Source: Euborellia annulipes
Lineage: Eukaryota; Arthropoda; Insecta; Dermaptera; Anisolabididae
Assembly: GCA_023213315.1 (NCBI GenBank)
Contig: JAKCPI010004391.1
Location: 1-64,000 of the forward strand
Length of the DNA: 64,000 bases
Direction of reading: 5' to 3'
Numbering within the stretch: the stretch's first letter is position 1; each line of letters starts with the position of its first letter. The notes below the pieces were generated by a model, which was not told where the DNA came from, made no database searches, and worked only from the letters and a program-made list of their open reading frames with translations. A program made the translations under genes and the position numbers. Shown in pieces: positions 22,301-32,786 of the stretch.

Positions 22301-22648
22301 AAATGATATATTTGAATTAATTACATTAAATTTTTTTATTTGGCTACGCCCACATACAATGGGGCTTTTAAGTGACTATCACAATTTTAATTTTATACTC
22401 TTTCTCTCCACATTATAAAATATAAAATTTTTAAGATGGTTATGGTGCTTCGAATTTCGTTTTCATTATTATTATAGTATTCTGTGAAATCATTGACCTT
22501 GACATCTTGTATTTAATTTAGAAAATATAACATTTAAATATATAATATAAATATATATATTGACTATATAACAAATGTAATATTATATTATTCTTCATTG
22601 GTTTTTATTTATTTTAATAAATTTGTATTTAAAGATGCGATCTATGTA
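22301..22648. other. AT-rich spacer, nothing recognised
   Basis: No gene, repeat boundary or motif beyond simple AT-rich sequence was seen between the foldback and the TA-flanked MITE. Confidence 0.4.
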
Positions 22649-23147
22649 ACAGGAGAATAGAATAGTAGAGGAGGTGTTGGCGCCAAAAGTGACGTCACGT
22701 CAGAAGTAACACTCCTTTCTGTTTTTAATCTCCTGATACATCTAAAGGCTTATCATCATTGGAATTGTGCAATATAATAAAAAAGTCTAATCATGCTGAT
22801 TTGTGCTACCATCTTGTGGAGATGTTTAAAATAAGCATAATTTTTAACTTCTCCACAAGATGGTAGCACAAATCAGCATGATTAGACAAGTCTCCCTGGT
22901 GAACAGATACAGGAGGATATCATGCTGATTTGTGCTGCTACCTAGTGGAGACATTTAGAATTATGATTTTCAAAGTCTCCACAAGAGTGCAGCACAAATC
23001 AGTTAATTGATTGCTATAATTAAAAATAAATAAATATACATACAATTCCAATGATAATAATTTTTTAAACTACCCGGAGTTTAAAATCAGAGAGGAGTAT
23101 TATTTATTTTGGCGCCAATATACTTCTCTACTATTCTATTCTCCTGT
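22649..23147. mobile_element. TA-flanked MITE with two internal palindromes
   Basis: Inverted ends ACAGGAGAATAGAATAGTAG / CTACTATTCTATTCTCCTGT flanked by TA, as for Tc1/mariner-type insertion. Inside are TTGGCGCCAA words near each end and two palindromes (22786-22890 and 22920-23003) whose arms each carry a CCACAAGATGG-like or CCACTAGGTAG-like motif. Confidence 0.8.
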
Positions 23148-23365
23148 TATTAAGGACCATTTTTTAACACAAATTTATTGAATTTTGAATAAAAAATATA
23201 AATAATTATATTTATATATAGCCTCCTAGGCAAGGCTATATTAATAATTACATTGATTGATTATATATTAAAAATACATTTGTTATTGTCGAAATACATT
23301 AACAAAATTATATATTTTCTAAATTGGATTCAAATCATTTATTATTTAGTAGAAAGAGAGAAAAA

Positions 23366-24072
23366 AAAATCTGGTGTGACTGGCGCACAGCACACAACTT
23401 TCTCTTACCTTCGGTAATCGAAAGTTGTGTACTGTGCTTGTCACACCAGATTTTTGTGTCGACATGTATTTAGTTCCCGACAGTACGGAACATATGAATT
23501 CAGATGTAAAATTTATAAGTATGGGAAAATATTTATATTTTGTTACCATGGCAACCATTTCTCCTATCTTCCCTATGAAATACAAGAGTAAAGTGGTCTT
23601 CAGAAGATTTCAATCGCAAAATGAGAATATACATTTTAAAGAGCATCTAAAAAATGATTGATTTTTGAATTTAAAAAAAAATCGTTGGAGCAAATTTTGA
23701 GAAAATCGAAAAAAACTGAAAAAGTACATCAGTAAAGTACTAGTACTCTTTGGCCGATTTTGATTAAAAGCTTATTTTTTCCGGTCCAGGAGGATGTTTA
23801 ACTTAAATATAAAATTTCAGCCTCATAGCTCAATTCCTTCATGCTTAAAATTGAACACAGACACACCCACACACACACCCACACACCCACACACACACCC
23901 ACACACACACCCCACACACAGACAGACCATGTCGCGAAAACCACTTTTTTGGATTCAGGGGACCTCAAAACGTGAAGATCCATCAAAATCTCGACATCGA
24001 ATTTTTGACATGAATCCAATACTTTCTCTCTATATATATATTACATATATACATAGGTAAGAGAAAGTAATA
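23366..24072 (+). mobile_element. Core repeat copy, nearly complete
   Basis: Starts with a near-perfect 90-base hairpin (23366-23455; stem around GCACACAACTTTC / GAAAGTTGTGTAC), ends with TACTTTCTCT ... AGAGAAAGTA, and has a CACACCCA microsatellite at 23856-23922. Confidence 0.8.
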
Positions 24073-24594
24073 ATAAGAGAGAGAGTCTGATTTGAACCAA
24101 TGGGTATTGTAACGTCATCCATTTTCGCAGAAACAATTAAAGAAATAAAAATATATTTTTTATTTTATTCATCAAATAAAAAAAAAAAAAAAGATAAAAA
24201 TTATTTTAATAATGGAAAAATATTTTAATTAAACTTTTTAATTAATTAAAGAGGTGGGATTTATTTTTTTCTTCATGAGATGGGTTATAAAATATATATA
24301 TTTTTTTTTAATTTATATTTTAAAAGACTTCCCGGCATGTGACAGACAGTTCAACACTCCGCGGGTCACCTATCCATGGTTAAGCAGTCCTTGGCTTTGC
24401 TTAACCAAATGTTCTCAATATTTTTTTTTTTTTATTTATAAAAAATTTTCTAGAAAAGTTCCATGACAGTAAAAATGATATGCCTATCTTATTTATAATA
24501 ATTGAAAACTTAAAAATAGTGAGAAATTCCAGGATTGTCAAATAATTAAAACATTTAATCTTTTTATCTATGCTTTTATTTAACTTACTCTTTC

Positions 24595-24950
24595 CAGTGG
24601 CGTAGCGAGAGGGGGGCAAGGGGGGTTATCATGCCCCCCGGGCGCTACTCACAAAGGGGCGCCAAACAAATTCGCAAAACAAAAAATAATTTTAATGTTC
24701 GGGAAAAAAAATTAAAAAAAATTTTCCGCGTGACGGAAAAATTTGGTTCCGCAAAAAAAATAAAATTTTTCCGCAGGAAGGGGGAAAAATTCCGCAAAAA
24801 ATTTTCCGCAGGCAAGAAAATTTTTTGAGTTCGGGCCCTCCCAAAAAAAATTTCTACCCTGTATAATGTTATGGTTTTCGAATGCGGGGGGGGGTGGAGG
24901 GCTAAAAAGATATTGTGCCCCGGGCGCGAGTTAAGCTCACTACGCCACTG
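24595..24950. mobile_element. MITE with CAGTGGCGTAGCGAG / CTCACTACGCCACTG ends
   Basis: Inverted ends and subterminal G/C runs match the other 8-bp-TSD families, with repeated TTTTCCGCA words inside. No matching flanking 8-mer was found, so one edge may have been rearranged. A one-sided relative lies at 30672-30900. Confidence 0.65.
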
Positions 24951-26875
24951 ATTAAGAATCTACTTTTATTTTTGTATCTCAATTATTTTTCGAGTTATAC
25001 TCAAAAAAACGATACAAAATTTGAGAAGGCTTAATATCATTACACATAAAAGGTAGAAGATATTTAAGATATCGTATAAATTTTGTATTTAATGCAGATA
25101 ACGAATCAATAAACACCAATTTTATATCTTTTTTAGTTTTTAGCAAATTTACGAAAATTCAAGCGAACATAGATGTGACTCTCTCTTATTAAATAGAGCA
25201 AACTAGTAATTGACATAAATGTGTAAGATTGAGGATTTAGTGCTGATTTTAATGCACTATTCACTATCTCTAAATATTGAATAGTTTTTTTATTATTTTG
25301 AAAAGAAAAAAATTCATCTGTCAAAATTAATTAAAATCGATTTTTTATTATTTTTAGGACATTCCTTGGCCGAAAATGGATTGTCTTAGTTAGAATATTT
25401 TATATTTTAATTTATTCAATCGATATCAAGCCCTAAATGGGTTTATTTAATTAAAAAACAATAAATTAAAAAATATTGGCGGGAGTTGACATTCCAAGTC
25501 GTGAGTGTCATCAACAAACCCTCATTTTATGTGGGCGTAGCTAAATAGAAAAATTCCTATGGCTTTATAATTGATTCAAGAGACCAGTTTTGCATTTTGC
25601 CTCAAATCCTTGAATGTATAAGAGAGATTTAGCGATTTTTTGAAAAGCGATCTCGCGCAAGGCGAAAGGCTTAGACAAGAGTTTCGCGAGTCTCCCTGGC
25701 TGGGCTCTGAGCGCCGATCGAATTGGAAAAAAAATTTGATGCTCTTCCATTAGTTGAAATAATTGTCGAATTGATTGATTTCATCTGTTTATACTCAAAT
25801 TTTATAAAATTTAATTCTAAAAATGGCTATAAAATAATATAATGTTGCTAAATTAAGGGATTTTAAAATTTTTACTTTCCCTTACCTCTATATATACATG
25901 TACTTTTTCAGTTTTTTTCGATTTTCTCAAAATTCGCTCAAACGATTTTGATTAAAATTCAAAAATCATTTATTTTTTAGATGCTCTTTAAAATGTATAT
26001 TTTCATTTTGCCCTCAGAATTGTTTGAAGCAGACTTTACTCTTGTACTTCATTGGAAAGATAGGAGAAATGGTTGCTATGGTAACAAAATATAAATATTT
26101 TTCCATACTTATAAATTTTAGATCTTGAAAATCGAATGTGCCGTACTGTCGGAAACTAAATAGGCCTACATGTCGACAAAAAAAATCTGCTGGGCTTGTC
26201 ACACCAAATTTTGTATACATGTTGTGGGTTGTTTATAAACAACGAGCTAGTAAAATAAAATTAACAAGTCTCAAAAATTGAAAGCTGAATTTTACCTAAA
26301 AAGAGGACATAAAATTTCATCCAATTCTGATATGAAATGAATTTTTTTTTTTTTTGACCCTGAGCACATTCCTTTAGAGCGCTAATTTAACGAAACTATT
26401 GAATCTAGAAGGCTAGAAATTTTATATACACGTAGGCAAAAATTCAGTGAATATAGATCAATGATCCTTTTTACTCTCATTTGATTGGCTAGTCGGATGG
26501 TGAGATATAATGAAAAAATAAATGTTTAAATATTAAATTTTAGCTTCATCTAAGTAATCTCTAGGAAATTCTAAACTCATTACAAAAAATCCGATGCAAA
26601 TTGAAGAAGCGGTTTACGAGTTAGAGACATTTGAAGATTCTAAGTTTTATTTCTTTTCTCTGTGTAATTATAACGACTCTTAATTCGAGCAAAAGAGGGG
26701 CGGAGCCTGTCTGCTGCCTCCCCCTCCCCTCCTCTCTGTTTGTTGCTCTTGACCAAGGCGCGCCTTTTTCTAAGAAAATAAAATAATAAATTAAAATTAT
26801 ATCTTCGGACAGATTAAAAAGAATTTTTAAGACTCGTAGAAAAAAAAATTTAGCATGATGGTCACACCAGATTTT

Positions 26876-27122
26876 TTTTAAACACTCACACTTTTTTCTC
26901 ATTCACACTCACACAGTCTTTTCGGCAAATTAGGCCATTTAAAACTTTGACGATAATCGTTAATTATTAATATATCTATTGGGGGTCGGGCATTTCTATT
27001 TAAGCCATTTGGTGGTATCCAAGTGGCGTTAAATAAAATCATCGGACTGCCTGGGGTCCGAACCCGTCGCGGGTTCGGTATAGAAGGGAGGCACGCTACC
27101 AACTAGACCAAGCCCGTAGGCG
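26876..27122 (-). mobile_element. tRNA-derived SINE, diverged
   Basis: Carries the poly-T/CACACTTTTTTCTCATTCAC end and the tRNA-like head in the - direction. The interrupted hairpin sequence (GGTCACACCAGATTTTTTT ... TTTGTGTCGAGATA) rejoins across it. Confidence 0.7.
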
Positions 27123-27321
27123 TTTGTGTCGAGATATATTTCAAGATGTAAACTTTATAAACAAACATGGGCGTAGCCAGGGGTAGGCAGGGAGGGGCCA
27201 TTGCCCCCCCCCCCCCCCCTGGCTTGTCCTAAAAATTAAAAAAACAAACAAATATATATTCAGGATTCGCAGGGACTTTGCAGCCAGGAGATTAAATAAA
27301 AAAATCTTTTATTTAATTTTT

Positions 27322-27368
27322 ATTTGCCGACGTTTCGGTCGCCAATCACGACCTTCATCAGGGCAAAT
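27322..27368 (-). ncRNA. Hammerhead-ribozyme-like motif with good helices
   Basis: On the - strand: helix I is 7 perfect pairs (ATTTGCC with GGCAAAT). The core is CTGATGA, one extra A, helix II GGTCG/CGACC with loop TGATTGG, then GAAACGTC. Helix III would be only ACGU, which can pair between two molecules but hardly within one; dimeric cleavage is known for hammerheads with short helix III. The extra base between the CUGANGA box and helix II departs from the textbook core. Confidence 0.6.
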
Positions 27369-27511
27369 ATTGTTAATTATACACGATTTGAGGAAGAGAC
27401 CTCCGAGCAGCAAGTAAATGATAACATTTTGTACATATCAAAGTTAAAAAAGAAATTGTGTTTAATTGCAATGAATAATAAGATACCTAAGATCGTGTAT
27501 AATTAACAATA

Positions 27512-27556
27512 TTTGCCCTGATGAAGGTCTTGATTGGCGACCGAAACGTCGGCCCG
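27512..27556 (+). ncRNA. Hammerhead-ribozyme-like motif, opposed partner
   Basis: Same order as the motif at 27322: GCC/GGC helix I, CTGATGA, A, GGTC/GACC helix II, GAAACGTC. Helix I has shortened after divergence. The two motifs face each other within one palindromic element. Confidence 0.55.
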
Positions 27557-30500
27557 ACGAAGTCCCTGCGAATCCTGAATAAATCTCCACAGCCAAAAAA
27601 CATCAATTTAACAAATATATATTTTTCCCATTGGGAATTTTTTTTTAACGCTCCAATCCACTACATTAATTTAATTTTTTTATTTAAATAAATAATTAAT
27701 AATCTATGTATATATTAATTGCAAACCCCCCCCCTCTCGCCCTAACGAGGGGTTGCCCCCCCCTAACAAGACCTCTGGCTACGCCCATGTAAACAAAGGG
27801 AAAATATTTATATTTTGTTACCAAAGCAACCATTTCTCCTATCTTTCCTAAATATAGTTATACAGTATAGTTGTACAGTATATTGAAATATACAATGAAT
27901 GAAAAGGATAAGGAAAAAGACGCAATCCTCTTATTTAAGCCATTTGGTTCCCCTATCTTTCCTATGAAGTACAAGAGTAAATTGTGCTTCAAACAATTCT
28001 GAGAGCGAAATGAGAATATACATTTTAAAGAGCATGTAAAAATGAATTTGGAATCTAAAGTGTTTTAAACTTTCAAATTATAATTTATCGCAGCGCGGTA
28101 AAATAGAACGATAGGAAAAAATAAATGGTGAAATCTTTAGCTGAAGAACCATTCTTTCTAACCGTATATTCATCATAATTATAGCTCTTAAAACAGTGGA
28201 GTAAAAAAAAGAAAAGACAGTGGAGATATTCCAGTCACAAGGATCATTGATCTCTGAATGTTTGTCTACGTGTATATAAAATTTCTAGCCTTCTAGCTCC
28301 AATGGTTTCGTTAAATTAGCGCTCTAAAGGTTTAGACCCGCTCAACGAATGTGGTCGGGTCCATGCAGAGCCAATTTTTCTCAAGAGACTCGCTCTAAAA
28401 AAAAAAAAAAAATTTCATTTCATATCAAAATTGGATGAAATTTTATGTCCTCTTGTGACAATATTCTAGTTCTTGTTGTTTTTATCAATTCAGCTTTCAA
28501 TTTTTGAGGCTTGTTAATTTTATTTTACCAAATCGTTGTTTATACACAACCCACAACATGTATAAAATCTGGTGTGACTGGCGCACAGCACACAACTTTC
28601 TCTTACCCTTCGGTAAGAGAAAGTTGTGCACCGTGCTGGTCACACCAGATTTTTTGTGTCGAGATATATTTAGTTTCCGATAGCACCTTAGTTTCAAACT
28701 TGCATTTTAAATGTTGACTGCTTCAAATAAACTATGGTTATTTTTCAAAATTTTAATCTCATATTTGGACATTTTATACACAATATAGAATCGTAAATAA
28801 ATACAAAATTTCATAAGAATTGGAAAAAAAAAATTTTAAATGCCTAAAAAGTTTCAAAGGGGACCCCTTTTGAATCAAAATTAACATACAAATTCCTATA
28901 GGAAATTAACATTAGGCCTATGAGAGAAGGCAGAGAGACAGGCGATAATGTTTGCAAGTGAGAGAGGGAGAGAGAGAGTGATATATGTTTTCCCGGAAAC
29001 AATTAAAGACAGAAAAAAAATGGGAATTTAAATAATAATTGATTTTTAATCTAATAAAAAGAAAAAGATTTAAATTCCGTTACCATGGCAACCATTTCTA
29101 TCTTTCCTATGAAGAACAAGAGTAAAGTGGTCTTCAGAAGATTTCAACGGCAAAATGAGAATATACATTTTAAAGAGCATCTAAAAAATAATTGATTTAT
29201 GAATTTTAAAAAAATCCTTGGAGGGAATTTTGAGAAAATCGAAAAAAACTGAAAAAGTACATCAGTAAAGTACTAGTACTTTTTGGCCGATTTTGTTCAA
29301 AAGCTTATTTTGAGATTCTTCAAAGGTACCTAAGTTAAATATAAAATTTCAATCCGGTAGCTCAATTCCTTCATGCTAAAAAAATGGTTCCACACACACA
29401 GACACACACACACACAGACCAATTTGCGGGACCCACTTTTTTGGACTCAGGGGACCTCAAAACATGTATATCCATCAAAATCTCGACATCGAATTTTTGA
29501 CATGATCGCAATACTTTCTCTCTCTATATATTTCATATATAGGGTAAGAGAAAGTAAAAAATTTCTAAGATCCCTTAATTTAGCAACATTATAAGATTTT
29601 ATAGCCATTTTTAGAATTAAATTTTATAAAATTTCAGTATATACAGCTGAAATCAATCAATTAGACAATTATTTCAACTAATGGAAGAGCATCAAATTTT
29701 TTTTCAAATTCGATCGGCGCCCAGGGACCAGCCAGGGAGACTTGCGTAACTCTTGTCTAAGCCTTTCGCCTTGCGCGAGATCGCTTTTCAAAAAATCGCT
29801 ATATCTCTCTTATTTATTCACGGATTTGAGGCAAAATGCAAAACTGGTCTCTTGAATTAATTATAAAGCCATAGGAATTTTTCTATTTAGCTACGCCCAC
29901 ATAAAATGAGGGTTTATTGATGACACTCACGACTTCTAACGTCAACTCCCGCCAATATTTTCTAATTTATTGTTTTTTAATTAAATAAACACATTTAGGG
30001 CTTGATATCGATTGAATAAATTAAAATATAAAATATTCTAACTAAAACAATCCATTTCCGGCCAAGGAATGTCCTAAAAATAATAAAAAATCGATTTTAA
30101 TTAATTTTGACAGATGAATTTTTTTCTTTTCAAAATAATAAAAAAACTATTCAATATTTAGAGATAGTGAATAGTGCATTAGAATCAGCACTAAATCCTC
30201 AATCTTACACATTTATGTCAATTATTAGTTTGCTCTATTTAATAAGAGAGAGTCACATCTATGTTTGCTTGAATTTTCGTAAATTTGCTAAAAACTAAAA
30301 AAGATATAAAATTGGTGTTTATTGATTCGTTATCTGCATTAAATACAAAATTTATACGATATCTTAAATATCTTCTACCTTTTATGTTTAATGATATTAA
30401 GCCTTCTCAAATTTTGTATCGTTTTTTTGAGTATAACTCGAAAAATAATTGAGATACAAAAATAACAAAAGTAGATTCTTAATCCTCATCAAATCCCCCA

Positions 30501-30671
30501 TATTTTCCCCGTGTCATATGTTTAAGAAGTGGTTAAATTAAAATTTTAGAATTTGTATCAATTAATCGAAAACTATTAGAGATATTAAAATTTCGTATGC
30601 AAATTCTTATTCTACGAGAAATTTTATCCAGAACCGATGTATTGCCTTGTGTTTAATAGATAGATAGTAGC

Positions 30672-30900
30672 TAGGGGCGTAGCGAGAGGGGAGGGGGGCA
30701 AGGGGGTCATCATGCCCCGGGTGCTACTCACAAATGGGCGCCAAATGGTCCGCAAAACAAAAAATTTTATTTTTATTATAATTGATTTCTGGAAATATAT
30801 TTTAAATTTAGTGCCAGTGTAATATAATAATTATGTATATTTTACATATAATATTATATGGTTTTCGAATGGGGGGGGGGGGCGCTAAAAGGTATTGTCT
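30672..30900. mobile_element. One-sided MITE, GGGGCGTAGCGAG end
   Basis: Left end and G-run resemble 24595-24950, and the interior word GTTTTCGAATG plus a G-run is shared. The right inverted end is missing; the exon 3 acceptor region follows. Confidence 0.5.
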
Positions 30901-30972
30901 CGGGAAAAATTTTTTTTCCTTGTAGATTCCGAAAAATTCCCCCCATAATGCCTAAATTTTATCCCTTTACAG

Positions 30973-31285
30973 ATATGGCTATGAGAGTTACAACTCGTTG
31001 ACGGCACAAGAAATTCCTCAACGTTACACGTCAGCAACACCATCATCGACGCCTGTTCGTTATTATTACACAAAATCGGTAGAATCGCCGCCAATTGCCT
31101 ATGCCCCGTCTGCAGCTGGTCCCCCTGCAGCAGCAGCCTATCTTCCGCAGCCGATCTACACAGCAGTTCCACAGCCGACAGCTCCGCTCTTACCCACCGC
31201 CATGCCCGTGATCGTCGTTAAAGTCAACGAGGCTGGACAAGTCATCGGCATGCATCAGGCCTCTATGACAATCAATGTCCAACAG
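30973..31285 (+). CDS. Exon 3 of unrecognised secreted-protein gene
   Basis: The acceptor is TTTACAG|A and the donor is CAACAG|GTATGG. The two-base carry-over from exon 2 (GG) plus A restores the open frame: Gly, then YGYESYNSLTAQEIPQRY. The rest is rich in Pro, Ala, Tyr and Ser (YYYTKSVESPPIAYAPSAAG and similar), followed by a Val-rich strand-like segment (MPVIVVKVNEAGQVIG) and ends in phase 0 with VQQ. Tyr/Pro/Ala bias is typical of arthropod cuticle-type and other extracellular matrix proteins, but no Rebers-Riddiford consensus or other named domain was seen. The matching phases on both sides make this the best supported internal exon. Confidence 0.8.
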
Positions 31286-31336
31286 GTATGGATTAGCTAG
31301 CATTTGGGGTGAAATTAGGAACACAAGCGTTAGAAA

Positions 31337-32082
31337 CAAGGGCGGATCCAGAGGTGTTTCTCGGGGGGGGGGGGTAATCTGGTGTGATTGGTCGCACACA
31401 ATTTTTCTTAATTTAAAGACGCATTCTGTACTTGTTTGACAGAATATAAATACAACAGGGGCGTATATAGAAACTTTTTTCGGGGGAGGCCTGATCTCAA
31501 AAATTTTTCTGTGAAAAAAATTTTTTTTTTCGCGGAACCAAAGTTTTTCGGACACAACAATTTTTGCCGCCCGCGGAACATTCCCTATTTTTTCCCCATT
31601 CGTAAAAATATTTTCCCTTTTTTTTAGATAGGCAAAATTTTTGCCACCCGCGGAACCAAAAATTTTTTCATGTGACGCCCGCGGAACCAAAATTTTTATT
31701 TTTTTTTCATGTGACGCCCGCGGAACCAAAATTTTTATTTTTTTTTTCATGTGACGCCCGCGGAACCAAAATTTTTATTTTTTTTTCATGTGACGCCCGC
31801 GGAACCAAAATTTTTATTTTTTTTTCATGTGACGCCCGCGGAACCAAAATTTTTATTTTTTTTTCATGTGCCGCCCGTGAAACCAAAATTCTTTTCCCGT
31901 CCGTAAACAAAATTTTCCTCCGTCCGTAAAAATTTGATTTGTATTTAATACAAATCTAATTTTTAAATATTAATTTTTTTTTATTTTACATTAAAAATAT
32001 ATTTAAAAAAATAAAAGTATTTTTTTCAAATCTCGGGGGGGGGTAATTACCCCCTTTACCCCCCCCCCTGTATCCGCCCTTG
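31337..32082 (-). mobile_element. MITE, CAAGGGCGGAT family, expanded by a nested MITE and tandem repeat
   Basis: Ends CAAGGGCGGATCC / TATCCGCCCTTG with flanks GTTAGAAA and CTTAGAAA (7 of 8 match). At 31457 a CAGGGGCGTATATAG-type end begins. It sits between AAATACAA and TAATACAA, where other family members read ATAAATACAAATC without interruption. Confidence 0.8.
31669..31903 (+). repeat. Tandem repeat, 39-40-base unit, about six copies
   Basis: Unit begins CATGTGACGCCCGCGGAACC followed by AAAATTTTT and a T-run. Starts are at 31669, 31708, 31748, 31787, 31826 and 31865; the last is diverged. Both strands stay open over 60-85 codons only because of the periodicity. Confidence 0.9.
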
Positions 32083-32315
32083 CTTAGAAATTTCTAAATT
32101 TTTGTTAAAAAAATTATTCTAATACCTCAGATAGCTAATTATATGCGAAAAAATTCATTTTTTTAACTCAAAGGTTAAGTGTGTACTTGATTACTATACC
32201 GATGATTTGATATCTCTAGGATAAGTTTGTTATTTGATTAGAAGTGAAGCAACCGGCCCTAAATCAGTCAACTTTTGCATTTTTTTTTAAATAAAATTTT
32301 TTTTTTTTTTTACAG

Positions 32316-32588
32316 ATGGTAATGAATTATTTACAAAATCTTCTAACAACATCGCCAACAATACTCCAACCAGTTCAACAACAGCCGGAATCGCCGCCAA
32401 AACAACAACACTACTCGTCACCTCAACAACAACAACAGCACCAACAACAACAACAGTCACAGCATCAACCAACATTACAAGCCTCGCATAGCGCCTATTA
32501 TGGACCATTTAAATCTTTGAGAAAGCCTATTGATACTCAACATGCCTCACCTTCATCGCCTGAGTACGCCTACAAATACCCTAAATAA
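32316..32588 (+). CDS. Exon 4 (terminal) of unrecognised secreted-protein gene
   Basis: It follows a long T-tract and TTTACAG acceptor and continues in phase 0 from exon 3. It encodes MVMNYLQNLLTTSP, then a Gln-rich low-complexity block with two poly-Gln runs split by Ser/His, then a short conserved-looking tail (AYYGPFKSLRKPIDTQ ... SPEYAYKYPK) before TAA. AATAAA overlaps the stop codon (TAAATAAAG) and more A/T-rich polyadenylation-like sequence follows, so the 3' UTR may be very short. The four exons sum to 855 coding bases including the stop, or 284 residues. The poly-Gln run is CAA/CAG mixed. Confidence 0.75.
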   Translation: MVMNYLQNLLTTSPTILQPVQQQPESPPKQQHYSSPQQQQQHQQQQQSQHQPTLQASHSAYYGPFKSLRKPIDTQHASPSSPEYAYKYPK

Positions 32589-32610
32589 AGAATACAATAA
32601 AAATAATTTC
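32585..32610 (+). terminator. Polyadenylation signal region of the four-exon gene
   Basis: AATAAA overlaps the TAA stop codon, followed within 20 bases by a second AATAAA-like hexamer (CAATAAAAAT). Cleavage shortly after would give an unusually short 3' UTR. Signal seen in sequence; use is inferred. Confidence 0.45.
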
Positions 32611-32786
32611 TTTGATCAGTATTTGAGTGGTTCAAAGCAAAAGTGGACCAAGTCCAAAAGTAAACAATTTTCTCCTTTTTGGATAGTAAATTATGGGTGT
32701 AATAATGAATAATGTCCGAATTTCAATACTAATCCTCCAGAGTGCAGCAGTTCCGTAATGCAAAAAAAATAAATCTCTAAAAATAC

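Larger units (their letters stand above)
27260..27610. mobile_element. Palindromic element with two opposed ribozyme-like cores
   Basis: 351 bases inserted in a MITE, flanked by ACAAATATATAT on both sides. The outer arms pair (GGATTCGCAGGGACTT against AAGTCCCTGCGAATCC), the inner arms pair (TAATTATACACGAT against its complement), and each arm carries a hammerhead-like core. CTCCACAGCC at the right end also occurs at 11090-11105. Confidence 0.8.
27166..27789. mobile_element. MITE, CATGGGCGTAGCC family, split by a palindromic element
   Basis: Ends CATGGGCGTAGCCAG / CTGGCTACGCCCATG; TAAACAAA is duplicated exactly (27158-27165, 27790-27797). Uninterrupted relatives at 36124-36382 and 44798-45054 are about 258 bases. 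Confidence 0.9.
24955..30490. repeat. 5.5 kb imperfect palindrome
   Basis: Three blocks on the left recur inverted and in reverse order on the right: 24955-25890 with 29555-30484, 25890-26215 with the core repeat in 28566-29556, and 26215-26480 with 28230-28560. The first pair is nearly identical, so the same short open frame (MTDEFFSFQNN...) appears on opposite strands. The middle holds a SINE (26876-27122) and an 8-bp-TSD MITE with a ribozyme element. No transposase was found. Confidence 0.75.
14543..30972 (+). other. Intron 2 of the four-exon gene, about 16.4 kb of nested mobile DNA
   Basis: GT (14543) to AG (30972). It holds SINE copies in both orientations, an 8-bp-TSD MITE (15609-15867), the MADF-exon element (16200-17160), a piggyBac-type MITE, two nested hAT elements (17932-19047), a foldback (21395-22300), a TA-flanked MITE (22649-23147) and a 5.5 kb palindrome (24955-30490). 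Stretches 19940-20520 and 20704-21390 contain only decayed AT-rich or low-complexity sequence apart from a possible hAT end at 20097. 24080-24594 and 30490-30670 hold nothing recognised. Confidence 0.6.
31286..32315 (+). other. Intron 3 of the four-exon gene, mostly one MITE
   Basis: GT (31286) to AG (32315). About 750 of its 1030 bases are an expanded CAAGGGCGG-type MITE (31337-32082) that itself carries a second MITE and a tandem repeat. The remainder, about 230 bases, is AT-rich and ends in a T-rich acceptor tract. Confidence 0.7.

Noticed and set aside
23856..23922. Short regularly spaced repeats as a CRISPR array
   Set aside because: They are CACACCCA/CA microsatellites without unique spacers, in eukaryotic DNA.
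25133..25324. 63-codon ORF MTDEFFSFQNN..., also at 30107-30298
   Set aside because: The two are the mirrored arms of the 24955-30490 palindrome. Similarity reflects duplicated DNA, not a conserved gene; no start context or splice signals support it.
31190..31750. 186-codon ORF on the - strand
   Set aside because: Built from exon 3 antisense plus the 39-40-base tandem repeat, so openness is due to periodicity.
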